Of a stretch of 64,000 nucleotides of DNA, positions 29,936-38,646 are shown in pieces (within the stretch, counting starts at the first letter, position 1; each line of letters starts with the position of its first letter). This DNA is from Nocardioides anomalus (lineage in GTDB: Bacteria; Actinomycetota; Actinomycetes; Propionibacteriales; Nocardioidaceae): assembly GCF_011046535.1 (NCBI RefSeq), contig NZ_CP049257.1, positions 3,472,001-3,536,000 of the forward strand. Direction: 5' to 3'. The position numbers were made by a program, and so were the translations under genes. Below the pieces are notes generated by a model that did not search any database, was not told the DNA's origin, and saw nothing but the letters and a program-made list of their open reading frames with translations.

Positions 29936-31972
29936 CTAGTCCCCGACCCAGAAACCCCGGCCGCCGAACCAGTCGCCGTAGCCGCCCCCGCGGTACGGCA
30001 TGGCGTCGCCGGCCCGCGAGCCGAGGTAGGAGCCGACGACGGCGGCGCCCAGGTCGTCCAGCTCGGGCGCGACGACGCGGCCCTCGACGCGCTGGGCCAT
30101 CGAGTCGATGAAGCGGGCGAGGCCGGGGTCGTCGCCGAGGCGGAAGAAGGTGGTCTGGGCGCCGAGGCGGCGGGAGTTGTCGAGCTCACGGACGGCGTAC
30201 GCGACGGTCATCGGGTGGGGCGGGTAGCTGAAGTAGACCTCGCCGTCGGGCTCGAGGTGCGAGGTCGGCTCGCCGTCGGTGACGATGAGCAGGACCGGTT
30301 GGGCGTTGGGGTGCTTGCGGAAGTGCCGGTTGGCCAGCAGCAGGGCGTGGTGCAGGTTGGTGCCCTTGTCCCACATGGCGTCGAGGGCGGTGAGCTGCTC
30401 GATGTCCATGACCTCGGCGTGCCGGCCGAAGCCGATCAGCTGCAGCGCGTCGCCGCGGAAGCGGCTGCGGATGAGCGTGTGCAGGGCGAGGGCGGTGCGC
30501 TTCATCGGCACCCAGCGGCCGTCCATGGCCATCGAGAACGACGTGTCGACCAGCAGGGCGACGCAGGCCTGGGTGCGGGCCTCGGTCTCCTGGACCTCGA
30601 TGTCGTCGATGGCCACCAGCGGGCCGGTGGGGTCGGTCGAGCGGCGCACGACGGAGTTGAGCACGGTGCGCGGGACCGACCAGGGCTCGGTGTCGCCGAA
30701 CTCCCACTGGCGGGTGGCGCCGGAGAGGTCGCCGGCGGCGCCGGCGCGGCGCAGCTCGCGCTGGCCCTGGCGGCCCGACATCTTGTCGGCCACGTCGCGC
30801 AGCAGCGCCTTGCCGAGCTGGCGCATGGCCTTGGGAGTGAGCTGCAGGTTGCCGTCGGAGCCGCGGCGCAGGGTGCCGCTCTCGCTCAGGGCGCGCTCGA
30901 GCTCCTGGAGGGTCTTGGCGTCGACGCGGGCCTCGTCGCCGAGCTGGCGGGCCAGCTTGTCGAGGTCGAGGTCGTCCATGCGGGCGCCGCCGTAGGACTG
31001 CGACAGCTGGTCGGAGAGCTCGTCGAGGTCGGCGAGGTCCTGGAAGACGCCGGTGCCGTCGCCGAGGCCGAGCCCCTCCTCGCCGTCCATCCGCTCCGAG
31101 CCGCCCCAGTCCTCGCCGGGGCGCAGCTGCTGGAGGTTGGAGTCGAGCCGGGACAGCGCGTCCATGAGCGCGGGCGAGCCGAAGGCCTGGGCCGAGAGCT
31201 GCATGAGCTCGTCGCGCTGCTCCGGACTCATCGAGTTGAGCATCCGCTGGGCGGCGGCGGCGCGGGCGGCCATGGCGTCGAGGAGCTCGTCGAGGTTCTG
31301 CGGGTTCTCGGGGAAGAACTCGCCGTGCTGGGCCATGAACTCGTCGAAGTCCTCCTGCGAGTCCTCGCCGAGCGCGCGCTTCTCCAGCAGCCCGTTGAGG
31401 TCGCCGAGCATCTCGTTGATGGCCTGGCGGTCCTCATCGGTGGCGTTCTCGAGCGCCTGCTTCATGCCGGCGAAGCGCTGGTCGAGCAGCTCGCGCCCGA
31501 GCAGGTCCTTGATCTTCTCGTAGGACTCGCGGGCCTCGCGGCTCTCCCAGTCGTACGACGAGAGCTCGCTCACCGCGGCGGCGGTGTTCGGGGACAGGTT
31601 GTTCAGCTGCATCTCGCGCAGCGCGCGGTCGCCGTCGTCCATCATCGCGTCGCGGGCCAGCTGCTTGCGCTCCTCGAGCACGGCCTGGTCGAGCAGCTCG
31701 CGGATCTCGTTGAGCGTGCCGTCCAGGTCGTGGCGCTGGAGCAGCTCGCGGCGCCGCTCGGCCACCCGGCGGGCCAGGTCGTCGAGGCCCTGCTGGTCGC
31801 GACCGCCGCGGCGCAGGAACTCGCGCATCGCGCGCTCGGGCGAGTAGCCGGCCATCACGTCCTGGCCGATGGCGTCGAGCGCCTCGCTCAGGTCGACGGG
31901 CGGCGCCAGCGGATCGCCGCCGTCGTAGCGGCCGTAGCTGCTGTTGCGCTGGGAGGTGTGGAGGTTGGCCAT
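29936..31972 (-). CDS. VWA domain protein (MoxR-associated, Mg-chelatase D-like)
   Basis: A 678-residue protein. Residues ~30-440 are charged, helical and largely disordered-looking (GGRDQQGLDDLARRVAERRRE, SPEQRDELMQLSAQAFGSPAL). The C-terminal ~240 residues form a von Willebrand factor A domain with the metal-binding MIDAS motif DTSFSMAMDG (Asp476), KGTNLHHALLLA (Thr ligand) and IVTDGEPTSH (Asp ligand). It ends with a Gly/Tyr-rich tail (YRGGGYGDWFGGRGFWVGD). Together with the MoxR ATPase encoded upstream it should form a chaperone or metal-insertion complex; no chelatase H subunit is present. The ATG at 31972 overlaps the GNAT stop (TGATG). Confidence 0.85.
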   Translation of the reverse strand: MANLHTSQRNSSYGRYDGGDPLAPPVDLSEALDAIGQDVMAGYSPERAMREFLRRGGRDQQGLDDLARRVAERRRELLQRHDLDGTLNEIRELLDQAVLEERKQLARDAMMDDGDRALREMQLNNLSPNTAAAVSELSSYDWESREARESYEKIKDLLGRELLDQRFAGMKQALENATDEDRQAINEMLGDLNGLLEKRALGEDSQEDFDEFMAQHGEFFPENPQNLDELLDAMAARAAAAQRMLNSMSPEQRDELMQLSAQAFGSPALMDALSRLDSNLQQLRPGEDWGGSERMDGEEGLGLGDGTGVFQDLADLDELSDQLSQSYGGARMDDLDLDKLARQLGDEARVDAKTLQELERALSESGTLRRGSDGNLQLTPKAMRQLGKALLRDVADKMSGRQGQRELRRAGAAGDLSGATRQWEFGDTEPWSVPRTVLNSVVRRSTDPTGPLVAIDDIEVQETEARTQACVALLVDTSFSMAMDGRWVPMKRTALALHTLIRSRFRGDALQLIGFGRHAEVMDIEQLTALDAMWDKGTNLHHALLLANRHFRKHPNAQPVLLIVTDGEPTSHLEPDGEVYFSYPPHPMTVAYAVRELDNSRRLGAQTTFFRLGDDPGLARFIDSMAQRVEGRVVAPELDDLGAAVVGSYLGSRAGDAMPYRGGGYGDWFGGRGFWVGD

Positions 31973-32442
31973 CAGCGGTCCTTCCTCATCCAGACCAGGT
32001 CCGGGAAGCGTTCGGAGGCCTCGCGGTGGGACTCCACGAAGCCGTGGGCGGCGTAGAAGCCGGCCGCCCGGGTGTTGCCGTCGACGTACTCCAGCCACAG
32101 CGGCTCGCCGTCCGGCACCTGCTCGAGCGTCGCCTCGAGCAGCCGCCGCCCGAGGCCGGAGCCCTGCGCGTCAGGGTGGACGTAGAGCTTCCACATCACC
32201 CAGCGCTCGTCGCTGCGCCCGAGGTTGGCCACGCCGAGGAGGCGCTCGCCGTCGTCGGCCACGCCGTGCCAGAGCCGCTCGGCCGACTCGCGCATCCGGT
32301 CCACGTCCCACCACTCGGCCAGCGTGAACTCGGCGTACGCCGGGTCGATCGGGGCGTACGTCGCAGGGACGACGGCCTCGCCCAGCACCCGCAGGGCGGG
32401 CGCGTCGTCCGGGGTGGCGTGGCGCAGGGTGGCCTCAGCCAT
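31972..32442 (-). CDS. GNAT family N-acetyltransferase between moxR and VWA genes
   Basis: A 156-residue GNAT: ATLRHATPDDAPALRVLGEAVVP at the start, VMWKLYVHPDAQGSGLGRRLLEA (acetyl-CoA loop), and EYVDGNTRAAGFYAAHGFVESHRE at the end. It is coupled on both sides: the ATG at 32442 lies 8 bases inside the ATPase gene, and its stop overlaps the VWA start (TGATG). This close insertion suggests a functional tie to the MoxR-VWA pair, for example acetylation of a partner, but that is inference. Substrate unknown. Confidence 0.83.
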   Translation of the reverse strand: MAEATLRHATPDDAPALRVLGEAVVPATYAPIDPAYAEFTLAEWWDVDRMRESAERLWHGVADDGERLLGVANLGRSDERWVMWKLYVHPDAQGSGLGRRLLEATLEQVPDGEPLWLEYVDGNTRAAGFYAAHGFVESHREASERFPDLVWMRKDR

Positions 32443-33823
32443 ACACCGTCTCGCCCCCGCCGGACTCCTTGCTGATCTTGCGCGCGAGGTAGAGCCCCTC
32501 CAGGGCCAGCTCGATCGCGCCGGCCCGCTCGCCGTCGTTGGTGGCGCCGAGGCGCTCGCAGATCTCGTCGTACAGCTCGGACTCGCCCAGCACCGGCAGC
32601 CCGGCCAGGAAGTCGCGGGCGGTGACCTGCTCGCCGGTGGTGACCATCCGGCCGTTCTCGAGCGCCTCGACCAGGAGCGCGAAGTCCAGGCCGCGGAAGG
32701 TGTGGCGCACGGTCTCGGCGGTGGCGGTGCGGAGCAGGTGGGTGAGCACCTCGAGCTCGCGCCCCTCCTCGCCGCTCTCGAACTCGATCTTGCCGCCGAG
32801 CACGTCGACCGCGGTCTCGAGGTCGACGACGCGGGCCACCGCCTCCTCCTCGCCCTGGGAGACGGCGCGGTGGATCGCGGCGGCGGCGATGGTCTCGGCG
32901 CCGGCGATCGCGAAGCGGGCCGAGACGCCGGAGCGCTGGTCGACCGAGGACGACTCGCGCAGGTTGCGGGTGAAGCGGGCCAGGATCTCCACGAGGTGGT
33001 CCGGGACCTCGGCGACGAGGTCGGCCTCCTGGCGGATGACCGCGACCTCGTCCTCGAGCGCGGTCGGGTAGTGCGTGCGGATCTCGGCGCCGAAGCGGTC
33101 CTTGAGCGGGGTGATGATCCGGCCGCGGTTGGTGTAGTCCTCCGGGTTGGCGCTGGCCACGACGAGCACGTCGAGCGGCAGCCGCAGCACGTAGCCGCGG
33201 ATCTGGATGTCGCGCTCCTCCATCACGTTGAGCATCGCGACCTGGATCCGCTCGGCCAGGTCGGGCAGCTCGTTGATGGCCACGATGCCGCGGTGCGAGC
33301 GCGGGATGAGCCCGAAGTGGATGGTCTCGGGGTCGCCCAGCGAGCGGCCCTCGACGACCTTCATCGGGTCCACGTCGCCGATCAGGTCGGCGACGCTCGT
33401 GTCGGGGGTGGCGAGCTTCTCGGAGTACCGCTCGTCGCGGTGGCGCCAGTCGACCGGCAGGTCGTCGCCGAGCTCGGCCACGCGGCGCCGGGACTCGTGG
33501 GTGATCGGGTCGTAGGGGTGCTCGCCGAGCTCGGAGCCGGCGATGACCGGCGTCCACTCGTCGAGCAGACCGACCAGCGTGCGCAGGAGCCGGGTCTTGC
33601 CCTGGCCGCGCTCGCCCAGCAGGACCACGTCGTGGCCGGCGATGACCGCGCGCTCGAGCTGCGGGATCACGGTGTCCTCGAAGCCGTGCAGCCCGGGCCA
33701 CGGGTCGCGGCCCTCGCGCAGGGCGCCGAGCAGGTTGTCGCGCAGCTCGGTGCGCAGCGGCTTGTGGACGTTGCCGGACTCGCGGAGCGCGCCGAGGGTG
33801 GAGATCGAGGGAGCAGAGGTCAC
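32435..33823 (-). CDS. MoxR-type AAA+ ATPase (Mg-chelatase I-like)
   Basis: A 462-residue AAA+ ATPase. Walker A is GERGQGKT at residues 70-77; Walker B is GIVAINELPDL (Glu in place of the second acidic Asp, as in chelatase-like proteins); sensor 1 is VVASANPEDYTNRGRIITPLKDRFG. This fits the MoxR/ChlI group that works with a VWA protein. It starts at the GTG at 33823: TAGCGT ends 6 bases upstream with no RBS, a leaderless start. First gene of the MoxR-GNAT-VWA unit. Confidence 0.88.
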   Translation of the reverse strand: MTSAPSISTLGALRESGNVHKPLRTELRDNLLGALREGRDPWPGLHGFEDTVIPQLERAVIAGHDVVLLGERGQGKTRLLRTLVGLLDEWTPVIAGSELGEHPYDPITHESRRRVAELGDDLPVDWRHRDERYSEKLATPDTSVADLIGDVDPMKVVEGRSLGDPETIHFGLIPRSHRGIVAINELPDLAERIQVAMLNVMEERDIQIRGYVLRLPLDVLVVASANPEDYTNRGRIITPLKDRFGAEIRTHYPTALEDEVAVIRQEADLVAEVPDHLVEILARFTRNLRESSSVDQRSGVSARFAIAGAETIAAAAIHRAVSQGEEEAVARVVDLETAVDVLGGKIEFESGEEGRELEVLTHLLRTATAETVRHTFRGLDFALLVEALENGRMVTTGEQVTARDFLAGLPVLGESELYDEICERLGATNDGERAGAIELALEGLYLARKISKESGGGETVYG

Positions 33824-33829
33824 GACTCC

Positions 33830-33835
33830 ACGCTA
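33830..33835 (-). promoter_or_regulatory. -10 element, leaderless moxR-type start
   Basis: TAGCGT on the minus strand, 6 bases before the GTG at 33823. Confidence 0.5.
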
Positions 33836-33848
33836 CTCACGGCCCCAA

Positions 33849-33871
33849 CAAGCGGACGGGGGCTCCGCTTG
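33849..33871 (-). terminator. Hairpin after the SseB-like gene
   Basis: CAAGCGGA pairs with TCCGCTTG (8-bp arms, 7-base loop), 3 bases beyond the stop of the 33874-34245 gene. Confidence 0.5.
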
Positions 33872-33873
33872 GG

Positions 33874-34245
33874 CTAGAGCGTGCCGTTCGGACCGGCGCC
33901 CACGAAGCCGGGCAGAGCGCGCACCACGTCGGGCGGCAGGGTCAGCGCGTTCTCGCTCGCCGGGTCCACCGCGAGCCACAGCTCGTCGGACGGCCAGCCC
34001 GCCGCCAGCTGGACGAGCGCCACCTCGACGGCGTGGTCCGGGTCGGCGCCGGCCGCGGCCAGCGACTCGCGGCTGGTGAAGACCGGGACGTACGACGTGC
34101 CGTCCTGCTCCACCACCGGGAGCGCGATCGTGCCCTCGGGCGCCGGCTCCTCGCCCTCGGGCAGCTCCTGCGGCAGCAGGGCGATGGTGGCCGCGAGCTG
34201 GGTCAGCATCGCCTCGGCCTCGGCCTGGGCGTCGTTCTCGCTCAT
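33874..34245 (-). CDS. SseB-like family protein
   Basis: A 123-residue protein with the SseB N-terminal fold: PEGTIALPVVEQDGTSYVPVFTSRESLAAAG, then VQLAAGWPSDELWLAVDPASENALTLPPDVV. This VPVFTS-x-E and LAVNP-x-x (here LAVDP) pattern defines the SseB family, which includes type III secretion enhancers but mostly uncharacterised cytoplasmic proteins. Single gene with its own hairpin terminator. ATG at 34245; no obvious RBS. Confidence 0.78.
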   Translation of the reverse strand: MSENDAQAEAEAMLTQLAATIALLPQELPEGEEPAPEGTIALPVVEQDGTSYVPVFTSRESLAAAGADPDHAVEVALVQLAAGWPSDELWLAVDPASENALTLPPDVVRALPGFVGAGPNGTL

Positions 34246-34275
34246 CGGTCACCGGTGTCCACTCGCGGCCCCGGC

Positions 34276-34281
34276 TAACGT
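34276..34281 (+). promoter_or_regulatory. -10 element, leaderless YchJ start
   Basis: TAACGT, 6 bases before the GTG at 34288. Confidence 0.5.
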
Positions 34282-34287
34282 CGGGGC

Positions 34288-34653
34288 GTGCTGACCAGCG
34301 AGTGCCCGTGCGGCTCCGGCGAGCGGTACGACGCGTGCTGCGGCCGGCTGCACCGCGGCGCCGCCGAGGCCGAGACGGCCGAGGAGCTGATGCGCTCGCG
34401 CTACGCGGCGTACGCCGTCGGCGCGCTCGACCACGTCTTCCGCACCTGGCACCCGCGCACCCGGCCCGACGTCATCGAGCCTGACCCGCAGCTGACCTGG
34501 ACCGGCCTGACCGTGCTCGGCTCGGGTGCGGACTGGGTGGAGTTCGAGGCCGCCTTCGACCGGGGCGGGACGCCCGGCGCGCGGCACGAGCGGAGCCGCT
34601 TCGAGCGCCGGCGCGGGCGCTGGGTCTACGTCGACGGCGAGACCACTGGCTGA
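34288..34653 (+). CDS. YchJ-family protein (UPF0225) with SEC-C-like zinc motif
   Basis: A 121-residue protein. ECPCGSGERYDACCGRLHRG at the N-terminus is a SEC-C zinc motif; AEELMRSRYAAYAVGALDHVFRTWHP and FDRGG-x-x-x-RHERSRFERRRGRWVYVDG follow, the NTF2-like YchJ fold. Function unknown. The GTG at 34288 is leaderless-type. The beta-propeller gene begins 29 bases downstream with its own promoter-like hexamer. Confidence 0.85.
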   Translation: MLTSECPCGSGERYDACCGRLHRGAAEAETAEELMRSRYAAYAVGALDHVFRTWHPRTRPDVIEPDPQLTWTGLTVLGSGADWVEFEAAFDRGGTPGARHERSRFERRRGRWVYVDGETTG

Positions 34654-34682
34654 GCCGCCCTCCGGGCAGCGAGGATGGCGCG

Positions 34683-36407
34683 GTGCGCGCGCTGCCGGGG
34701 GTGACCGTCACCGCAGCGGGCGCCCTGGTCGTGGGGCTGCTGTGGTGGGGCACGGCCGACCAGGTCAGCGGTGACCCGGAGAACGCCGCCACCGCCCTCG
34801 TGCCGCCCGACGGCACCCGCGGCCTGGTCACCTCCGACGGCACCGCGGACGGGTCCGCCCAGGTCGTGGAGCACGCGCGCCTGACCGGACCGGAGATGGT
34901 CGTCACCTCCCCCGTGGTCGTCGGCGGCGCGATCGCCACCGTGCTCGACGACGACCCCTACTCCTGGCGGATCTGGCGCAGCACGACGACGACGTACCCG
35001 CAGGACGAGGAGGAGGAGCAGACGCAGCAGGAGACGACCCTGCGCCGCCTCACCGACGACGGGGTGGAGCAGCTCGCGGCGTACGGCCCGATCGCGCTGG
35101 TCTTCGACCCGCCGCTGCTCGAGGTCCCCGCCGACGTCGCCGACGGCAGCGAGTGGTCCGGCGACGGCGACCTCATCGTGGACGGGGAGACCGGGCAGCT
35201 CGGCTACCGCGGGTCCTTCGCGGCGCAGGCCGACGGCGACGACTGCCTGCGGATCACCGGCTCCCTCAGCTTCGTGCGCGGAGAGGACACGGTCCTGGAC
35301 AACCCGACCGACGAGCGCTGGTGCCGCGGCCGCGGCATCGTGGCGGAGCAGGACGTCGACGCGCCGGCGCTGGCCGGGTCGACCGAGCCGCTGGAGCCGG
35401 ACCTCGGCGGAGTCGAGGACTGGGCCGCCCACGACCGGCCGCTGCGGGTGGCCGGCGGCGGCGAGGGCGTCGAGGACACACCCGCCTCGATCACGCTGGA
35501 CGAGGCCCCGGTGGCCGGCGTGGACGGGCGCCTGCTCCTGCCGGACGCCCAGGCCGACGACGTGGTCGCCTTCGACCCTGTCGGCGACGGCACCCGGCTG
35601 CGCACCTGGGTGGCGCACCCGGGCGGCGAGGTGCTGAGCCTCGAGGCCGCCGGCGACGTGGTCGTGGCCGGTACGTCGCGGCGCCAGGTCGTCGCGTACG
35701 GCCCGAGGGGCGACTGGCGCTGGAGCCACGGCCTGGACGACGTGCCGTCCGGACAGCCGCTGGCCGTCGACGCCGACCACCTGGTCGTCACCAGCGCCGC
35801 CGGCGAGGTCGACGCGCTGGACCCGGTCTCCGGCCAGCTCCTCTGGACCGGCGCGCTCTCGGACCGGATCCGCCTGCAGCCGGTGCACGGCTCGCGGACG
35901 GTCGTCGTGTCCGACGTGGCCGGGCGGTTGACGGCGTACGACACCGACGACGGCACCGAGGCCTGGAGCACCGAGGTCACCGGTGGCGTGGAGTCGATGG
36001 CCGTGGTCGACAGCGTCTTGGTGGTGCGGGCGCCGGACGCGGTGCAGGCCTTCGACGTGGCTGACGGCGAGCGGCTCTGGAGCAGCCGGATCTCGCCCAC
36101 GTCGACGGGCTCCACCGTGGCCGCGCTCGGCGCCGTCGTCGCCCTCACCTCGTCGGAGGGCACCGTCGCCCTCGGCGTGCGCGACGGCCGCGAGCGGTGG
36201 CGGTCCGACGGCGGCGACGAGGCGCTCGCGGTCGGCGGGCACCTGTTCGTGCTCGACGGGCGCAGGCTCGTCGCCTTCGGTGCCGACGGCGAGGTCCGCG
36301 GGTGGACGTTGAGCGGCCTGCGCGGCACGACGCTCTACCTGAGCGCGACGTCCGACGGCGTGCTCGTGGCCGACGGCACCGGCGCGTCGGTCGAGGTGGG
36401 ACCGTGA
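34683..36407 (+). CDS. Membrane-anchored PQQ-like beta-propeller protein
   Basis: A 574-residue extracytoplasmic protein. One N-terminal hydrophobic segment (VTVTAAGALVVGLLWWG, ~residues 7-23) acts as an anchor or uncleaved signal. An acidic EEEEQ stretch lies near residue 110. From ~residue 280 to the end run propeller blades with the repeated pattern LDPVSGQLLWTGAL, YDTDDGTEAWSTEV, FDVADGERLWSSRI and VRDGRERWRSDGG, as in PQQ_2 or BamB-like domains. The ligand is unknown. The GTG at 34683 has GAGGAT six bases upstream (possible leaderless start). The stop overlaps the next GTG (GTGA): a two-gene unit. Confidence 0.82.
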   Translation: MRALPGVTVTAAGALVVGLLWWGTADQVSGDPENAATALVPPDGTRGLVTSDGTADGSAQVVEHARLTGPEMVVTSPVVVGGAIATVLDDDPYSWRIWRSTTTTYPQDEEEEQTQQETTLRRLTDDGVEQLAAYGPIALVFDPPLLEVPADVADGSEWSGDGDLIVDGETGQLGYRGSFAAQADGDDCLRITGSLSFVRGEDTVLDNPTDERWCRGRGIVAEQDVDAPALAGSTEPLEPDLGGVEDWAAHDRPLRVAGGGEGVEDTPASITLDEAPVAGVDGRLLLPDAQADDVVAFDPVGDGTRLRTWVAHPGGEVLSLEAAGDVVVAGTSRRQVVAYGPRGDWRWSHGLDDVPSGQPLAVDADHLVVTSAAGEVDALDPVSGQLLWTGALSDRIRLQPVHGSRTVVVSDVAGRLTAYDTDDGTEAWSTEVTGGVESMAVVDSVLVVRAPDAVQAFDVADGERLWSSRISPTSTGSTVAALGAVVALTSSEGTVALGVRDGRERWRSDGGDEALAVGGHLFVLDGRRLVAFGADGEVRGWTLSGLRGTTLYLSATSDGVLVADGTGASVEVGP

Positions 36408-38161
36408 CCGCCGCCGTCGCCCTGGTGCGTGCCGTGGCCGCCGCGCTCGCCGAGGTGGTGCGCCTGGTCCTGGTGGACCCGGTGCGCGGCGGGCGGCTGC
36501 GCCCGGACCGGTGGCCCCCCGGGCTGGCCGCGATCGTCTCGCTGGCCGGCGCGTCGTTCGTGGCCGCCGCGGCGCTGGTCCTCACCGGGCCGACGCTCCG
36601 CCGCCAGAGCGACCTGGTCTCCGGGCTGAGCGGCGACCTGGTCTACCCGCGCTGGACCACGCCGGTGTTCCTGGCCCTGGTGGTGGTCACCCTGGCCCTG
36701 CTGCACGCGGCGAGCCTGCACCTGAGCCCCTGGCTCCGCCTCGGGGTGCTGCTGTTCGTGGTGCTGGCCGTGCTGGCCTCCGCGCTGGACACCTACGACG
36801 ACAACCGGCCCGCCGCCCTCGTCAGCGCGTCCGGAGCGCTGCTGCTGGTCCTGCTCACCGCGGCCCGCTGGCGCGCGGCGTTCCGCTGGTGGGAGTTCGT
36901 GGTCTCGCTCGTGGTCATCGGCGCCACGCTGGGCGTGGCCACCCGGCTCGTCGGCGACCGCGCCCAGCCGTTCGGCTTCGACCCCACCCCCACCTCGCTC
37001 GTCCAGATGGCGCAGCTCGTCTCCTCGCTGTCGGTGCCGTTCACGTTCGTGGCCGGGCTGGCCTTCGCCCAGCTGGCCGTGCTCCTGACCCGGCAGGTCG
37101 GCGCCGTCGTGGACGAGCGGGTCGGGCCCACCCCGCTGCTGGGCGTGGTGGTGGGCGTCGTCGCGGTCGTCCAGGTCGTCCTGGTCGTGCTCCACCTGCG
37201 CGTGCCGACCGGGTCGGGCAGCAGCCACGTCGCCGAGCTGGGCGCGGCCGGGCTGCTCCTGGTCCTGGCGCTCGCCCTGGGCGTCGGCGTCGTCCTGCGC
37301 TCGGCGCGCGCCGAGACGGGCGTCCTCGACCGGCTGGACGACGCCGTCGCGACGCTCGCCTTCCCGGTGGCGGCGGCCTTGAGCGCCAGCGTGCTCGCCG
37401 CGCTGGTGCTGACCCGCGTGGACACCCAGATCGCGCGGTTCACCGGTGGCGAGCGGCTCTACCTCGACGACGCCGCCGACGCCCTCTTCAAGAGCGCCAC
37501 CGTGGCCTGGACCCGGGTGCTCATCGCGCTCGGTCTCCTGGCGTGGGCGCTCTGGCAGCGCCACCGGCGACCGCTCCCGGCGACCTTCGCCGCCGCCATC
37601 GGCACGGTGATCCTGGTGACCGCGGTCGGCCGCGCGAGCGACCGGGCCGTGGACCTGCCGTGGACCAGCGAGGCGCTCACCGACGTCGCCGGGGTGCTCT
37701 GGCTGGTGGTGCTCCTCGCTCTGGCCGCGACCCGGCGCCTCGACCGGCGCCGGCTGGTCGCGGTCGGGACCGCGCTCGGGCTGTCGCTGGCCTACTCGGT
37801 GCGCTCGACCTTCGACGCGCCGTTCGTCACCGTGCTGGGCCTCGGGGCCAGCGCCGCGGTCTTCCTCGGCGTGGTCTGGGCGACGCTGACCGACGCCGAC
37901 GAGGCCAACGGCGACTCCGAGCGCTACCCGCGCCCGGCCCGGGTGCTGTTCTTCCTGGCCAACGCGCTGCTGGCCATGAGCACCCTGGCCTTCCTCGCCG
38001 TCGCGGACACCGAGGGGCTCGGCATCGACGTGTCGGCCTTCGGGACGCTCGGCGACGACTTCCTCGGCACAGGGCTGCTGCTGACGGCGTACGCCGCGCT
38101 GGCGTGGGAGGTGCTCAGCCCTCGGGCTGAGCCGATCCCGCCACGTTCACCAGCCAGTTGA
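36404..38161 (+). CDS. Polytopic membrane protein (about 14 helices), unknown family
   Basis: A 585-residue integral membrane protein with roughly 12-14 hydrophobic segments (for example VFLALVVVTLALLHAASL, LGVVVGVVAVVQVVLVVLHL, VLFFLANALLAMSTLAFLAV). No transporter signature or catalytic motif is recognised; one larger soluble loop (~residue 345-370, FTGGERLYLDDAADALF) could face outside. The GTG overlaps the propeller gene stop, so the two are co-translated and may form one complex. The last 47 bases overlap the convergent VOC gene end, unusually long for this window. Confidence 0.7.
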   Translation: MTAAVALVRAVAAALAEVVRLVLVDPVRGGRLRPDRWPPGLAAIVSLAGASFVAAAALVLTGPTLRRQSDLVSGLSGDLVYPRWTTPVFLALVVVTLALLHAASLHLSPWLRLGVLLFVVLAVLASALDTYDDNRPAALVSASGALLLVLLTAARWRAAFRWWEFVVSLVVIGATLGVATRLVGDRAQPFGFDPTPTSLVQMAQLVSSLSVPFTFVAGLAFAQLAVLLTRQVGAVVDERVGPTPLLGVVVGVVAVVQVVLVVLHLRVPTGSGSSHVAELGAAGLLLVLALALGVGVVLRSARAETGVLDRLDDAVATLAFPVAAALSASVLAALVLTRVDTQIARFTGGERLYLDDAADALFKSATVAWTRVLIALGLLAWALWQRHRRPLPATFAAAIGTVILVTAVGRASDRAVDLPWTSEALTDVAGVLWLVVLLALAATRRLDRRRLVAVGTALGLSLAYSVRSTFDAPFVTVLGLGASAAVFLGVVWATLTDADEANGDSERYPRPARVLFFLANALLAMSTLAFLAVADTEGLGIDVSAFGTLGDDFLGTGLLLTAYAALAWEVLSPRAEPIPPRSPAS

Positions 38162-38540
38162 CGCCGAACCGGTCCTTGACCTGACCGAACTCGTCGCCCC
38201 ACGGCGCCTTCTCCATCGGCACGTCGACGGTGCCACCCTCGGCCAGCCGGTCGAACCAGCCGCGCAGCCGCTCGGCCTCGTCACCGCTGAGGCTGATGTG
38301 GTCGTTGGGCGTCGGGGTGTCCTGCATCGGGGTGTCGGCGCACATCAGCGTGAAGCCGTCGGGCGTCTCGAGCTGGCCGTGCATGACGCCGTTCGGGTCG
38401 ATCGGGTGGCCGTCGTGCTCGGTCATGCCCATGTCGCCGAAGGCCATCACGTTGAGCTCGCCGCCGAAGACGTCGCGGTAGAACTCGATGGCCTCGCGGG
38501 CGCGGCCCTGGAAGATCAGGTAGGGGTTCAGCGTGGGCAC
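38115..38540 (-). CDS. VOC family protein (PhnB-like)
   Basis: A 141-residue VOC protein of the PhnB/3-demethylubiquinone-like type: LNPYLIFQGRAREAIEFYRDVFGGELNVMAFGDMG, then CADTPMQDTPTPNDHISLSGDEAE and WGDEFGQVKDRFGVNWLVNV. This DYWG/WG-x-x-x-G-x-x-x-D-FG-x-x-W pattern is diagnostic for the PhnB group; enzymatic activity is unknown. The GTG at 38540 has AGGAG at 38544-38548. Its 3' end overlaps the polytopic membrane gene by 47 bases. Confidence 0.85.
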   Translation of the reverse strand: MPTLNPYLIFQGRAREAIEFYRDVFGGELNVMAFGDMGMTEHDGHPIDPNGVMHGQLETPDGFTLMCADTPMQDTPTPNDHISLSGDEAERLRGWFDRLAEGGTVDVPMEKAPWGDEFGQVKDRFGVNWLVNVAGSAQPEG

Positions 38541-38646
38541 GGTGGCTCCTCGGTCGGTGGCGGACTGGTGCTGCTCTGACCGCCACCACCGCGCGGACTC
38601 ATCGCTCGGGAGCATGGCTGTCGGTGGGCAGGGGCAGAGTGACGTC

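Noticed and set aside
29765..32056. Open frame of 763 codons on the plus strand opposite the VWA gene
   Set aside because: Antisense artefact; the minus strand carries a clear VWA domain with MIDAS motif.
29936..33823. Magnesium chelatase (bchI/bchD) for chlorophyll synthesis
   Set aside because: Only the MoxR/VWA partners are present, no H subunit and no other pigment gene; the general MoxR-VWA label is safer.
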